This document shows positions 11,801 to 21,111 of a DNA stretch of 64,000 nucleotides, piece after piece; the stretch's first letter is position 1, and every line of letters begins with the position of its first letter. Position numbers and translations under genes: made by a program. The DNA lies in assembly GCA_009363875.1 (NCBI GenBank), contig CM018685.1, forward strand, positions 63,964,593 through 64,028,592. Reading direction: 5' to 3'. The DNA is from Mikania micrantha (taxonomy: Eukaryota > Streptophyta > Magnoliopsida > Asterales > Asteraceae). The notes under the pieces are model-generated. The model searched no databases. It was given only the letters and a program-made list of their open reading frames with translations, and was not told where the DNA came from.

Positions 11801-12511
11801 TGTATTATTGATTTCGGTGGTAGTTGGGATGATCATTTACCATTGGTGGAATTCTCGTACAACAATAGCTACCATGCTAGTATTGGAATGCCACCATATG
11901 AGGCATTGTATGGACGGCGTTGTAGGACACCGGTATGTTGGGGAGGTGTAGGACAGAAAGAAGTGGGAAGTAAAGCTGCAGTGTTAGATTTGACAGAAAA
12001 GCTTCAACTAGTTAAAGCGCGAATGAAAGCTGCACAGGATCGACAAAAGTCCTATGCCGATAAAAGACGAAGACCAATAGAGTTTGAAGTAGGTGATCAA
12101 GTATTGTTAAAAGTGTCACCATGGAAGGGAATTATTCGATTTAGGAAAAGAGGAAAGTTGAGTCCGAGATTTATTGGACCTTTTCGAATAATGGCACGAG
12201 TCGGTAAGGTAGCTTACCGATTAGATCTACCAGATGAACTGAGTGGAATTCATCCGACATTTCACGTTTCACATCTGAGAAAATGTCTAGCGGATGATGT
12301 AGCATATGTGCCTTTAAATGATATTGAAGTTGATGAAAGGTTGAATTACATAGAAGAACCAGTTGCCATTGTTGATACGAAAGAGAAACAGTTACGTAAC
12401 AAGATGATCAGACAAGTTAAAGTTCAATGGAAGCACCGAAAAGGATCTGAGGCTACATGGGAGACTGAAAACGAGATGAAACGACTCTACCCACATTTGT
12501 TTGAAATGTAA
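8882..12511 (+). CDS. pol: Tekay-1 zinc knuckles-PR-RT-RNase H-integrase-chromodomain polyprotein
   Basis: The product is 1209 aa in the same frame as gag. Domains in order: CCHC knuckles CYRCGKTGHLSYNC (about 31) and CYNCGGIGHMSKNC (about 49); aspartic protease LFDSGAS (about 119); reverse transcriptase with YRELNKLTIKNKYPLPRIDD (about 360) and FIDDILIYS (about 456); RNase H VVYSDASYLGLG (about 601); integrase HHCC zinc finger (about 790-840) and DDE core with D in TMDFITKLP, D in SDRDTRF and E in GQSERTIQTLEDML; C-terminal chromodomain with EEPVAIVDTKEKQ and KVQWKHRKGSEATWE (about 1158-1200), which in this lineage directs integration to marked chromatin. All catalytic residues checked are present. 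The ATG at 8882 may not be a real start if the TGA at 8834 is bypassed. Confidence 0.95.
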   Translation: MKKLKVEEFETCTKCGRKHGGECRLGTTLCYRCGKTGHLSYNCPTILKCYNCGGIGHMSKNCFKPKTIPTEASKPESSKGGEKQKAKARAFTMTRDQAAKDPDVVTGTFLINDIPASVLFDSGASMSFVAITFCDKLCANVRKIENAFNIETALGKSTRVTEAIEDDCYIDIEGHRFPVKLFVIMLGGFDVVLGMDWLAKHEANIVCQRNMIFLTALNGSSVTVYGDKVFNVPKVISMIKASEFMRRGCGTYLAYVIDKEIKVKELEDVPVVCNFPDVFPEDLPGIPPDREIEFQIDVVPGAQPVARAPYRLAPTEMKELMTQLQDLLDKGFIRPSVSPWGAPVLFVKKKDGSMRMCIDYRELNKLTIKNKYPLPRIDDLFDQLQGASWFSKIDLRSGYHQLKVREQDIPKTAFRTRYGHYEFLVMSFGLTNAPAAFMDLMNRVCRPMLDRSVIVFIDDILIYSRSEGDHACHLREVLEMLRREKLYAKFSKCAFWLREVQFLGHVISPEGIMVDPAKIEAVMKWNPPKTPTEVHSFLGLAGYYRRFIQDFSRIATPLTKLTRKEVKYDWGPTQVQAFEELKKRLTEAPILTLPDGNEDMVVYSDASYLGLGCVLMQRGKVIAYASRQLKTHEANYPTHDLELAAVVFALKIWRHYLYGVKCTIYTDHKSLKYFFEQKDLNMRQRRWLELLKDYDCEILYHPGKANVVADALSRKTEHSAIQVKSYSLVITPDFLNELKDAQKEGLKEENVEFERIFGQVKSLEENECGIKIRFGRMWVPRNGDIRSRILDEAHKSRYSIHPGATKMYQDLRKDYWWPGMKFNVMQYVNKCLTCAQVKAEHQKPYGYVQPLEVPEWKWEHITMDFITKLPLTAKRHDAIWVIVDRLTKSAHFLPIRETYTSEKLSELFVKEIITRHGVPVSIVSDRDTRFVSRFWKQFQESMGTRLNISTAYHPQTDGQSERTIQTLEDMLRACIIDFGGSWDDHLPLVEFSYNNSYHASIGMPPYEALYGRRCRTPVCWGGVGQKEVGSKAAVLDLTEKLQLVKARMKAAQDRQKSYADKRRRPIEFEVGDQVLLKVSPWKGIIRFRKRGKLSPRFIGPFRIMARVGKVAYRLDLPDELSGIHPTFHVSHLRKCLADDVAYVPLNDIEVDERLNYIEEPVAIVDTKEKQLRNKMIRQVKVQWKHRKGSEATWETENEMKRLYPHLFEM

Positions 12512-12535
12512 CAGGTTTCGAGGACGAAACCTATT

Positions 12536-12551
12536 GTAAGGAGGGTAGATT
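12536..12551 (+). other. Tekay-1 polypurine tract
   Basis: The purine-rich gtaaggagggtagatt lies immediately before the 3' LTR. This is the expected primer site for plus-strand synthesis. Confidence 0.75.
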
Positions 12552-14834
12552 TGTAACAACCGAAATTTTAGTAATTTAATAATAAACGTACGAGATTTCG
12601 GTTACTGTTGAAACTGTGACGACTGCGTACGAAAAATTCGGCAATTATGACGTGAGCACATTTGGTCGTGCTTGAAATCAACGAGGATTTAGCAACTTTT
12701 GTTATTGGGGATTGATAGTATGTGAAAAATGATGAACGTGGGCGAAAACCGCGCGCAAAACGGAGTTCGTATGCTCCCGGAATCGCGAAAACAAGTTAAA
12801 ACTCAAAATGATGACGCAGGGTGACGTGGGGCGCTACGCCTGGCGCCAAACGCCCAGTTGGGGCGATGCGCCCCAGGCCCTAAGTCGGTTAAAATTGTTT
12901 AAAACGATCAGAACACACCAGAACGTAATATCTTCGTCCATTTCGACCTCCAGAAGTGATTCTCTTCATCTAACACCTATAATCTTCAAAATCAAAGCCC
13001 TTTGAACATCCAGATCGTGCCAGGAATCATATATACAAGTCCTGATCGTCGTTTTACCCGCAGAAACTCGTCAGATCAGGTAACGGTTCGTTTTAACCTT
13101 CTAGTTTGATTTTGATTGATTAGATCTTGATTTTGAACGTAATGAGATAGTTAGGATTGTTGATTATTGCCTAGATGATGGCTAGGATTGATTAGAAATG
13201 AAGAACACAATGTTCTAACGGTTAAATCCTTGTTTTGAGCCGTTGTAATGCCCGGTTTGCATGAAATCACAACTATGATTATAATGGATTAATCCATTTG
13301 ATTATGATGATGTAAATGATTAGTTTGGTTAATCTTTGAAATGCAAAGGTTAAATCTGAGTGTTCCAAACTAATCACAATCATTAACATACTTATTGGAA
13401 CGATTATCTGATGTTTGTGATAACAGTCAGATTAGTATGTTAAACATGGTTATTAAACCTATTCTAAGACTATGTTGTGATATTTCATGATATCTGGGTA
13501 ATCAATGATAAGGATTTATCATTTCTAAGCCATTAATCTGTTCAGGAACTGTTTTAGCATTATAATCAACAACATTAACTATTTGATGACTTTCAAGACA
13601 ATGTCTTTGACATTGAACGTTCAGAAAGATCTAATCAGTAGGTTAAATCATAAATGACGTATTAAGTGTAAACGAATGCAGAGTTACACCATTAGTACCA
13701 GTTTACGAGGAATCTTGCTATTGTAAGATATCAGGTGAGTTCTTAAAGCCCTGTTTTAAATGTTTTATCATTTTGGGCTGATATGCATGTTATAAAGTTA
13801 TGTTATGAAAAAGATTGTATGTATGTATAAAGTATGGTATAAAAGTGATTATAACCTGATGATAATCAGTTAAAGTATGTTTTCAGGAAAAGAACGTTTA
13901 TAGGTAAAGAATGATTTAAAATAAATGATTTTAAGAATCTCAGTTGAGATATAAAGAATGTTTAAAGTCTCAACTGCGGTTGAGAAAGAAATGATTTTTT
14001 TTAAAAGGGCTCAACCGAGGTTGAGTAGGAAATGAGGTTTTGCTGGCTGCGGTTGGGCAAAACTTGAACACTACGGTGAAAGGAGCCGTTTATGATGATG
14101 ATGGTTTAAATGATTTAAACCATATTATGTATGAATGATATATGTAAAGAAGTCTTGTACCGGTATGAGCCGTCAATTTCGGTTGATGGTTAAAGAGTCC
14201 TGTGAAAGAACAGGCCTGCCGACTGTGTGTCGCCAGTTCAGTTAAAGAAATCTTAGGCATGCTTGAGTTATCAGCTGCGCGTTGATAGTGTTAAAGAAAT
14301 CTTATACATGTATGAGTTACCAGCTGCGGGTTGGTAGTGTAAGAGCCTTGTGATTGCACAAGCCTGTTTGACTTTAGGGTCAGCAGTTAACGGTGAAGTT
14401 CCTTCACTATATGAATGATGTTATGATAATATGTATGTTATGTAAGTATGTTATGATGATATGTATGTGATGAAAGTATGATATGAGAACAGGTATGTTA
14501 TGTATTTAAATTGTGTCATGTGATGACATGAATAAATAAAGATTTTTCTAAGAAATGAACTTAGAACTCACCAGCATAAAGCTGACTTGTTTTACATGCA
14601 TATCAGGTTGAATAGTTTGAGAAAGGAGACCAGGAAGGCTCATGGCATAAATTGAAGACTATCCCTGGCATAGACTGACTGTACTATATGACTGTTAGAA
14701 GAGTGGGTTATGTTTAATGTGTAAAAGTTTGTTTAGATCTATATGATAGTTATGTTGTTACCCTACATTCCGCTGCTATGATAATGTAATTATGGGTTTG
14801 ATGTTTTGCCAACTGAGGGGCTGAGGGCCTCTCA
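12552..14834 (+). repeat. Tekay-1 3' LTR
   Basis: This is a 2283-bp copy of the 5' LTR with no indel and no substitution found by eye. It is followed by the target duplication acgta. Confidence 0.95.
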
Positions 14835-14839
14835 ACGTA

Positions 14840-15150
14840 ATGTCAAACAAAGATGACACAATAATGAGTATGAATGACACAATAACCTTTAAAAAACACA
14901 ATGATATTTAAGAAATACACAATTACCTTTAAGAAAAACACAAAAAATATGATCATACACAAACGTTTAAGAAAGACACGACGACAATAATTAAACGCAA
15001 TTAACCGAAAAAATTTCATTTTTTATAGCAACACTACACTTATTTTAAAGATAAAAATGCTCGTTTTTATGATAATTTAAAAAAAAAATAACATCATACG
15101 TAAAAGCTATGAACGTTTGCAAAAGGTGGAAGAAAGTGGTAATGATTAAA
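14840..15150. mobile_element. Right arm of inverted-repeat element split by Tekay-1
   Basis: This AT-rich arm is complementary to 5110-5260 and is preceded by a gacacaataacc/aaacacaatg-rich centre. It has no ORF. The outer boundary near 15140-15150 is approximate. Confidence 0.6.
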
Positions 15151-15283
15151 TTACCCTACAACAACTTTTCTCTCAAATATTTTGAATTTTCCCTCTCAAA
15201 TTTAATCTCATATAGTTAAGGGTCAATAATTTTTCTTAGATTTTTTAAGATGATAAATGTCTTTAGTTGAACATAACCCTATA

Positions 15284-15811
15284 TAAGGATGTAAACGAAG
15301 CAAAGGCAGCTCGTGAAATACTCGGGATCAGATCGGTAAAAAGTTCGAACGAGCCGAGCCTTAATAAACCAGAGCCCAAGCTCAAGCCCAAAAATGTGGC
15401 TCGTTTAGTTATCGAGCCCGAGCTCGAGCTTCACATATCGAGCTCGAGCCGGCTCGCGAGCCTTAACGAGCTTTCTGAATATATAATTTTTATTTATTAT
15501 ATTAAGTGTTTATTTATAAAATTAATTATTTTATATATAAAATTATGATAAATATATTTAAATCAAATATTTTATGTTAAATTTAAAAAATATAACTATA
15601 AATATAATTAAATTAGTAATTATAGTAAATAAATTAAATAAATAAAATCTAAACGAGCCGAGCCTAAAATTTTCTAACAAGACGAGCTCAAGCCTAGTAA
15701 ATAAAGCTCTTAACGAGCCGAGCTCAAGCTCGAGCCCGAATTTATCTAAATGAGCCGAGCTCGAGCCTTAACGAGCCTGGGATCGGCTCGGCTCGGCTCG
15801 TTTACACCCTA
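15284..15811. mobile_element. hAT-like MITE rich in gagccgagc
   Basis: This 528-bp element is flanked by an 8-bp direct repeat accctata (15276-15283 and 15812-15819). Its TIRs are TAAGGATGTAAACGA on the left and the complement of TAGGGTGTAAACGA on the right. Subterminal regions are packed with gagccgagc/gagctcgagc words around an AT-rich centre. The 8-bp TSD and repeated subterminal motifs are typical of hAT-type non-autonomous elements. The 93-codon frame at 15267 is not a gene. Confidence 0.8.
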
Positions 15812-15920
15812 ACCCTATAAAATTAATAACCGTTTTAGTATTGTTTCAATAAACTCATTCATTTATTTTGCAACAAGAAAAATCTTTCAAGTTTTCATTA
15901 CCGTTTAATTGATATATCTA

Positions 15921-16711
15921 TCTATTCTAATAAACAAAAATGTTTATTTGCCACTTATCACATTCTAAAGCCGTAATGTCACTTGTCAAATTTTTATGCA
16001 CTTATTTAATTATCTCTTATTAAATACATTATATTATCTCTCCTATTAAATAAATTATATTTTCTATCTTATTAAATAATTTTAATAATAATAATAATAA
16101 CTAATGATATTATTTTTATTTTGCAAATCTAAAAATAGTTTTTATATATTTAAATCGAATCATTTTATTATAAAATATATTTTAAAAAGTTTATAAAATA
16201 TATTTTTTCATAAATATCAAATTTTTAAAAAATAAGAAATATTTCAATTTGTTATTATTACAAAATAATAGTTTTACAAAAAAAAAATTCTTAAAAAAAA
16301 TTATGTCAAAAAAAAATAAAATATAAGCAGAAAAATATGTAAATGATTATAAAAGTTACAGTTTTTTTTTGTCTTGTATGTTTAACGGTAATTTCAAATT
16401 ATGTTCTTTAACTTTAATAATTACAAAAATATTACATTCTCATCTTACTTTAAAATAGTTAGTTTTTGATAGAAAATTAACTAATTAGATTTTACACTTA
16501 GGTAGTTCAAATATCTCACAAATCAAGAATGTTAAAGATATTACTATTGTTATTAAAAATTTCGATTATTGTTTTATTATCTAAAGTAATTATTAATACA
16601 TAATTTAATCATTTTATATAAAAATATCTTCATGTATTATTTTTAAATTTTTATTATTAATTGTTTAATATTTTATATTTAATCCGTGTGTTCACACGGG
16701 TAATAAACTAG
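15921..16711 (+). mobile_element. Non-autonomous Helitron
   Basis: The 5' end is TCTATTCTAATAAAC after an A. The 3' end is a perfect 7-bp hairpin with a 2-nt loop (ccgtgtgttcacacgg, 16684-16699) followed 8 nt later by CTAG, with T as the next base. These are the standard plant Helitron termini. The interior is very AT-rich and non-coding. Confidence 0.75.
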
Positions 16712-17149
16712 TATATATATATTTTTTAATAAATGTTGTTTTTATATTGAGTTTTTCTTTGTCATAGTAACAAAGTAGTAATACTAAAAAAAATTTATAT
16801 CTTAATAGTAACCAAATTTTTTCCAAGTTCTATTTACAAATAGATCAAGAATTCAGTATTTAAATTATGTGAATCAAACAAAAACTCATTATTTAATGTA
16901 TGCTGATGGAATTGGAATTAAAAAAGAGAGATTACACTTTTACCTTCTACGAAAATCTTTCTTTACCGTTGGTTCTTCGTTTGATTTTATGGTTCTTATT
17001 CATCTGATTTAAGGTTTTGGGGGTTTATTTGATTTATGGGAGGATGCATTCCGATTCCAATTCCATTTCCATCGCTAACCAAACATATGTAGTGGCTGTG
17101 ATGGTGAAGGCTGTGGCAGCAATGGGTGTAGTGGCGGAGGTGGTGAGGG
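16712..17149. other. AT-rich intergenic DNA upstream of HSP70 copy A
   Basis: No gene is supported. The segment from about 17085 (gtagtggctgtgatggtgaa) reappears downstream of HSP70 copy B at 52460-52530, so it belongs to the duplicated HSP70 neighbourhood. Confidence 0.5.
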
Positions 17150-17157
17150 TGGCATAC

Positions 17158-17317
17158 ACATGGGCGAACCTTATCTGGTCGCCCCCCCTGTTTTTTCGTG
17201 TAGTATTGTTTATTTCCCGATACGTAGTGTAAAATTTTTTAAAAACCTTTACTTCGCCCCCTGGAAAAAAAATATATTATTTCGCCCCCTCTGGGATGTT
17301 AGTCAAGCTCCGCCACT
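17158..17317. mobile_element. Short hAT-like MITE
   Basis: A GC/AT-mosaic insert of about 160 bp ends in caagctccgccactg, the complement of the common plant MITE terminus CAGTGGCGGAGC. It is flanked by ggcatac at 17151-17157 and 17319-17325 (7 of 8 bp of a hAT-type duplication). The related site near 52529 lacks the insert. The exact first and last bases are uncertain by one or two. Confidence 0.55.
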
Positions 17318-17333
17318 GGGCATACAGGTAACT

Positions 17334-17552
17334 GAATGCAACCCACGCTTTACACACCCAACCTATCAGACTAAGAAAACTACCGGCTCATTTAATGGAG
17401 TAAAGACCAAATCACGTGGCACACCTTACCAATCTGGCAGGCTAAGAAAGTTAGACTCAATTAACGGAGTAAAGTCCAACCCATGTTTCACACACCCGAC
17501 CCATCAGGCAATCAGGCTTAGAAAATTACCGGCTCAATTAATGGAGTAAAGA
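17334..17552. repeat. Three imperfect tandem units of about 65-80 bp
   Basis: Each unit runs from caacccacgctttacacacc-like sequence, through cagactaagaaaact, to ggagtaaagacc. Units start near 17339, 17410 and 17477. One truncated unit occurs at 52530-52560 downstream of HSP70 copy B. The 129-codon open frame over this region is a translation of the repeat and is not supported as a gene. Confidence 0.6.
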
Positions 17553-18600
17553 CCAGTTCGGAAAACCCATGCTTGCTTGCTGGCATTTCATTTTAGTTGT
17601 ATACAACAAGTATACATAGTTAAAATCTCACTTTCGGTGGGGTCTGACGGAAAAAATAAAGATACACCTTATCCATATCTAAAAATATGATAGAGAGGCT
17701 GCTTCGTAGGAGTCCCCTGGCTCAAAGCTCTGATTTTTGTCATTTCATTTTAGTTGCATACATTTAGGAAAATAGGTAATTTTCAATTTTCATTAAATCA
17801 TTTTGATCCCACGCCTAGATGCTTGTTCTTCTTTAGTTACAAGTACTGTGTTTTGTTTTCATGGAGGGAATATATGAGAAAAATTAATCAAAGTTATTTC
17901 CTCTTAAAATCTTGGGAAATATTTTGGGAGGTTGATCATTTGAAACAGTCTCCGCCAGTTGGGGGTAAGCAACATGAAGACCTTGGAGAGGGGCAAACCT
18001 GACCTCCGTCTAGAATCAATTTTTTTTAAGGGTACAAAAATTTTAAAAATTATTTTTGTATTATATATATATTTATCTATATTTAAAAATATTAAACCGA
18101 AAAAGCACAAATTTATAATTTGATAGGGGCTTTTTTTTTCTCTATTTGTCCGGGAAACTTGAATTCTCAAAACCGCCCTTCGTAAAAGCAAGTTTCGGAT
18201 TTGTTCCAAGAAACCGACCGGTTAAATTTAAACCCATGAAATCCAACACCGGGTTTGGTCCTCGGCCTTAAAACTTGTGAATTTTTTGTTTTAGGCCGGT
18301 TTGGTCTCACTTAGAAAAAACCGGAAAAAACCCTAATTGACTAAAGAGAACCTAGCAATTTTAAAAAGCTACGATGGGAAACTGAGTCTCAATCAACACA
18401 TATTGGTTTATTTAGGTCGGTTTTTCGGTTTTACAAGATCACCATCGTTCATTTTTTCATCACCTAAAGTCCACTTTATTTAGAGTTTTATTTAAAGAAA
18501 AACAACACCTATCTTGGTAAATGTTTTAAAAATCACTTCTTTTTGTTAAATTATTTTTCTACCAACACATTTTGGGGGGGAAAAATTCGGTATTTAGGAG
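17553..18600. other. Intergenic DNA, no supported gene
   Basis: This is AT-rich with a poly-A/T region near 18605. Homology to the region upstream of HSP70 copies B and C begins around 18585 (tatttaggagtagaaatcgc). The 101-codon minus frame at 17904-18209 has no recognisable domain. Confidence 0.45.
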
Positions 18601-18737
18601 TAGAAATCGCTTTTTTTTTTAAAAAAAAATCCAAAATAACAAGTGCATCGAAGGACCCAATGAAATAGAAGTTGATAAGTCACTAGACATCCCAAGAGTT
18701 GCAACTTTTGATCGGCTCTTTCATTGGTGCATCTGAA

Positions 18738-18744
18738 TATAAAT
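18738..18744 (+). promoter_or_regulatory. Putative TATA box of HSP70 copy A
   Basis: TATAAAT lies 85 bp before the ATG. The same heptamer sits 84 bp before the ATG in copies B and C, which supports it as the core promoter. No clear heat-shock element was identified by eye. Confidence 0.5.
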
Positions 18745-18822
18745 TACAATGCTTATAAGCAATGTTGTGCATCGTCTCTGCATTGTAAGAAACGTTAGAA
18801 TTTCTTTATCACACCTTCAAAA

Positions 18823-19813
18823 ATGTCAACAAGAAGTAGAGTTCCTGCCATTGGTATCGATCTTGGAACCACTTACTCGTGCGTGGCTGTTTGGCAGCAC
18901 AACCGGATTGAGATCATTGCAAACGATCAAGGTAACAGTACAACCCCTTCGTATGTTGCCTTCAACGACACTGAACGTTTGGTTGGTGATGCTGCCAAGA
19001 ACCAAGCTGCTTTTAATCCCACCAACACCATCTTTGGTTAGTTTAGTTAGTTATCATTCTTTTCATGCTTTTATTGTATTCTAGTCATTTGGTGTTTGAA
19101 CAGCTTTATATGAAACAGATGTTAAACGATTGATTGGAAGAAAAGCAAGTGACAAAATTGTTCAGGAAGACATGAAATTGTGGCCTTTCAAAGTCATAGC
19201 TGGGACTGATGACAAGCCAAAAATTGCAGTCACATACAAGAATGAAGCTAAAGAATTTGCAGCTGAAGAAATATCATCCATGGTTTTAGCCAAGATTAAA
19301 GGCATTGCTGAGACGTTTCTTGGGACGCGTGTTGAACAGACGGTGATTACCGTTCCTGCTTATTTCAATGATTCTCAAAGGCAATCAACAAAAGATGCTG
19401 CAATGGTTGCTGGACTTGAGGTTCTGAGAATGATTCATGAACCTACAGTTGCTGCAATTGCTTATGCACTTGACAAAGGAGGTGATGTGGATGGTAAAAT
19501 GAATGTGTTGGTTTTTGACTTGGGTGGTGGCACTTTTGATGTCTCTATTCTCACAATTGATGAAGGAGTCATTGAGGTTAAAGCTATGGGTGGCGACACT
19601 CATCTGGGAGGCGAGGACTTTGACAACAGAATGGTTAGCTATTTTGTCGACGAATTCAAGAGAAAACACAACGCGGATATTAGTAAGAACCTAAAAGCTT
19701 TGGGTAGGTTGAGGGTTCATTGTGAGAGGGCAAAGAGAACTATTTCAACAGCAATTCAGACCACCATTGACATTGATTGCTTGTTTAATGGAATTGATTT
19801 TTCTGCTAAGTTT
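18823..19813 (+). pseudogene. HSP70 copy A, 3' truncated by EPRV1
   Basis: This is a cytosolic-type HSP70 chaperone. Exon 1 is 18823-19036 (with IDLGTTYS). An 82-bp intron spans 19037-19118 (gttagt...aaacag), splitting the Asp codon before VKRLIGRKASD at the usual plant HSP70 intron position. Exon 2 continues through the second family signature VFDLGGGTFDVS to FNGIDFSAKF. At 19814 the coding sequence runs into EPRV1 DNA and stops at an accidental TAA (19871-19873). The rest of the ATPase domain, including the VVLVGGSTRIPK signature present in copy B, and the whole substrate-binding domain are missing. No matching 3' half lies beyond the viral insertions. It is almost certainly not functional. 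Confidence 0.9.
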
Positions 19814-20272
19814 ATTAGGGTAACAATTAAAATATATAGGACCATTAGCTATGTTGGATTCGGCCATAGCTAATAATGAATTATTGAAATTTGTGTGCCG
19901 AGCATCTCTTAATATAGTTAATACAGGAGCATCTATTCCTAATCTAAACATAGGTTTTATTGCTACCTGAATTAAACCTATATGTAAAAATTTATAGTTC
20001 TTTCTATGCTTTAATATAGCTTCTTTGGTTAATAATTGTAAATTTTGATGTTCTTTGTTTATGGGTATAGTTTGTTCATTCATTTTTATTGAATAATCTT
20101 GAAAGAAATCAAAAGTTCCTATCTTATATATAGTTTTAACATCTTGTTTAGGTATGTTCCAATTTGATAAATTATCTTCAATTTGAGAAATACTTATTTC
20201 TAAAGAATTCATACTGTTGTTTAGATCTTCCTCTTGATCATTAGCTGAAGTATTTGAGCCATGATTACTCAA
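19814..20272 (-). pseudogene. EPRV1 movement protein, N-terminal fragment
   Basis: This is the N-terminal part of the cell-to-cell movement protein (30K-type in Caulimoviridae). It covers the acidic N-terminal region and the start of the core (IPKQDVKTIYKIGTFDF, LRDARHTNF, YFNCYPN). The frame runs into HSP70 sequence at 19814, and its upstream end lies at the inverted leader segment near 20270, so the ATG at 20272 is not the natural start. The natural start, seen in EPRV2, lies about ten codons further upstream and is carried on the inverted piece. The last 77 codons overlap the C-terminal fragment at 27239-28066. Confidence 0.8.
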
Positions 20273-20562
20273 GTGATATAATATCTAAATACTGTAATTA
20301 ATTGTTTGTAAACGTTATAATGAAAAATTTTATTGAAAAAACAAAATTATATTTTGAGAATTTTGAATTATGCTCTGTTGGCAAGTCCTGTCGGCTAGAC
20401 GGTTGGATTAGCGTAAGGCTCCAAGATAGAGAGCAGCCGGACCACGTCTCGGGCTTTGGGGATGTTCCCTGAGTATAATCTAAAAGATCAAAATATTAAT
20501 TAAGTTAATTCAAGAAAATTTTTGTCATTAAAACAAATACAAACAATGAATCAGATATCTTG
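20263..20562 (+). other. EPRV1 leader segment in inverted orientation
   Basis: Compared with EPRV2 (minus strand, 47600-47900), this segment runs in the opposite direction to the rest of EPRV1. It begins with gagccatgat, just inside the tRNA primer site, and ends after the first codons of the movement protein (atgaatcagatatct). The first ten bases of the primer site (TGGTATCAGA) are absent. The left breakpoint lies in the 10-bp word gagccatgat, which the movement-protein and primer-site sequences share in opposite orientations. The right breakpoint lies at the palindrome agatatct. EPRV1 therefore has no complete primer site. Confidence 0.75.
20372..20481 (+). ncRNA. Conserved GC-rich leader element, EPRV1 copy
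   Basis: About 110 nt, over 50 percent GC in a strongly AT-rich viral genome, is about 96 percent identical to the EPRV2 copy (47678-47786), while the flanks are nearer 83 percent. It holds complementary words such as agacg/cgtct and ggct/agcc, so it may fold. It lies between the primer site and the movement-protein start in the viral RNA. The role is unknown. Leaders of known caulimovirids carry structures for ribosome shunting and packaging, which is an analogy only. Confidence 0.45.
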
Positions 20563-20643
20563 GTGAAGGATCGAGAGCATGAAGATTTGAACAACAAACA
20601 ATATAAATTAATGGCAGAAAAGCATTAAATAAACAACTCATAT

Positions 20644-20790
20644 TTAAATAATACCTTGATTTATTTCTTGAATATCTTGATTACAAATGATTTCCTTACA
20701 ATTGGGAGAAGCTATAATAACTTGAAAATCTAAAGACTTTGAACATTGAGTGGTTGATAATACAAGTTTTTTCTGAGAGGATTTTTTCAT
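20644..20790 (-). CDS. EPRV1 48-codon leader ORF
   Basis: A short ORF begins about 50 nt downstream of the TATA box, where the viral RNA should start. It encodes 48 aa beginning MKK and ending EINQGII, with three cysteines. The same ORF with only a few substitutions and no frame change is present in EPRV2 (28467-28613). A nearby out-of-frame ATG overlaps its start in both. No known domain was recognised. It could be a translated small protein or a regulatory short ORF of the kind found in caulimovirid leaders. Confidence 0.55.
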   Translation of the reverse strand: MKKSSQKKLVLSTTQCSKSLDFQVIIASPNCKEIICNQDIQEINQGII

Positions 20791-20838
20791 ACATTTATTC
20801 TAAGTATTTTTTCTGATTCTCTCCTAAACTATGGAGTC

Positions 20839-20853
20839 CTCTATTTATAGAGA
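20839..20853 (-). promoter_or_regulatory. EPRV1 core promoter (TATA box)
   Basis: CTCTATAAATAGAGG on the minus strand lies in the intergenic region after the last ORF, the usual position of the caulimovirid pregenomic RNA promoter. EPRV2 has the equivalent CTCTATAAATTGAAGG at 28661-28676. Confidence 0.7.
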
Positions 20854-21111
20854 TTTTCTTCATAATTGAGGGTCTTCAGAGTCTTTAAAATAATTGATCT
20901 TTGTCGGCCATCTTAATAAAGTAATTTGTCTTTATCATGTATAATTGTCCTTGAAGCATCTTTTAAAGATAAAGTTGAGATAAAGTTGAAAGGCATCTTT
21001 GAAAAAAGATGAGTCTTAATAATGATGAGTCTTGATAATTGAATCTTGACAGATCGTATTGACAATAATTGTAGTTAACCCATTAGTGAATCGGATCAAC
21101 CCATGGATATT

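Larger units (their letters stand above)
5333..14834 (+). mobile_element. Tekay-1: complete Ty3/gypsy chromodomain LTR retrotransposon
   Basis: This 9502-bp element has TG...CA termini and a 5-bp target duplication, acgta, at 5328-5332 and 14835-14839. It has two 2283-bp LTRs with a constant offset of 7219 bp and no difference found by eye, a PBS complementary to initiator tRNA-Met, gag and pol frames, and a polypurine tract. The order PR-RT-RH-IN with a C-terminal chromodomain places it in the chromovirus branch, and the long LTRs and chromodomain type suggest Tekay/Del. Identical LTRs imply recent insertion. The only coding defect seen is an in-frame TGA between gag and pol at 8834. Confidence 0.95.

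Noticed and set aside
17754..18209. Open frames of 82 and 101 codons upstream of HSP70 A
   Set aside because: No domain, no conservation in the corresponding regions upstream of copies B and C.
20372..20481. Hammerhead-type ribozyme or tRNA in the conserved leader element
   Set aside because: No hammerhead core (CTGATGA plus GAAA) and no tRNA A/B box order was found.
20263..20562. Leader segment considered as evidence for a third viral insertion in the opposite orientation
   Set aside because: It is only about 300 bp, its sequence fits the gap in EPRV1 exactly, and both flanks continue EPRV1, so an internal inversion is simpler.
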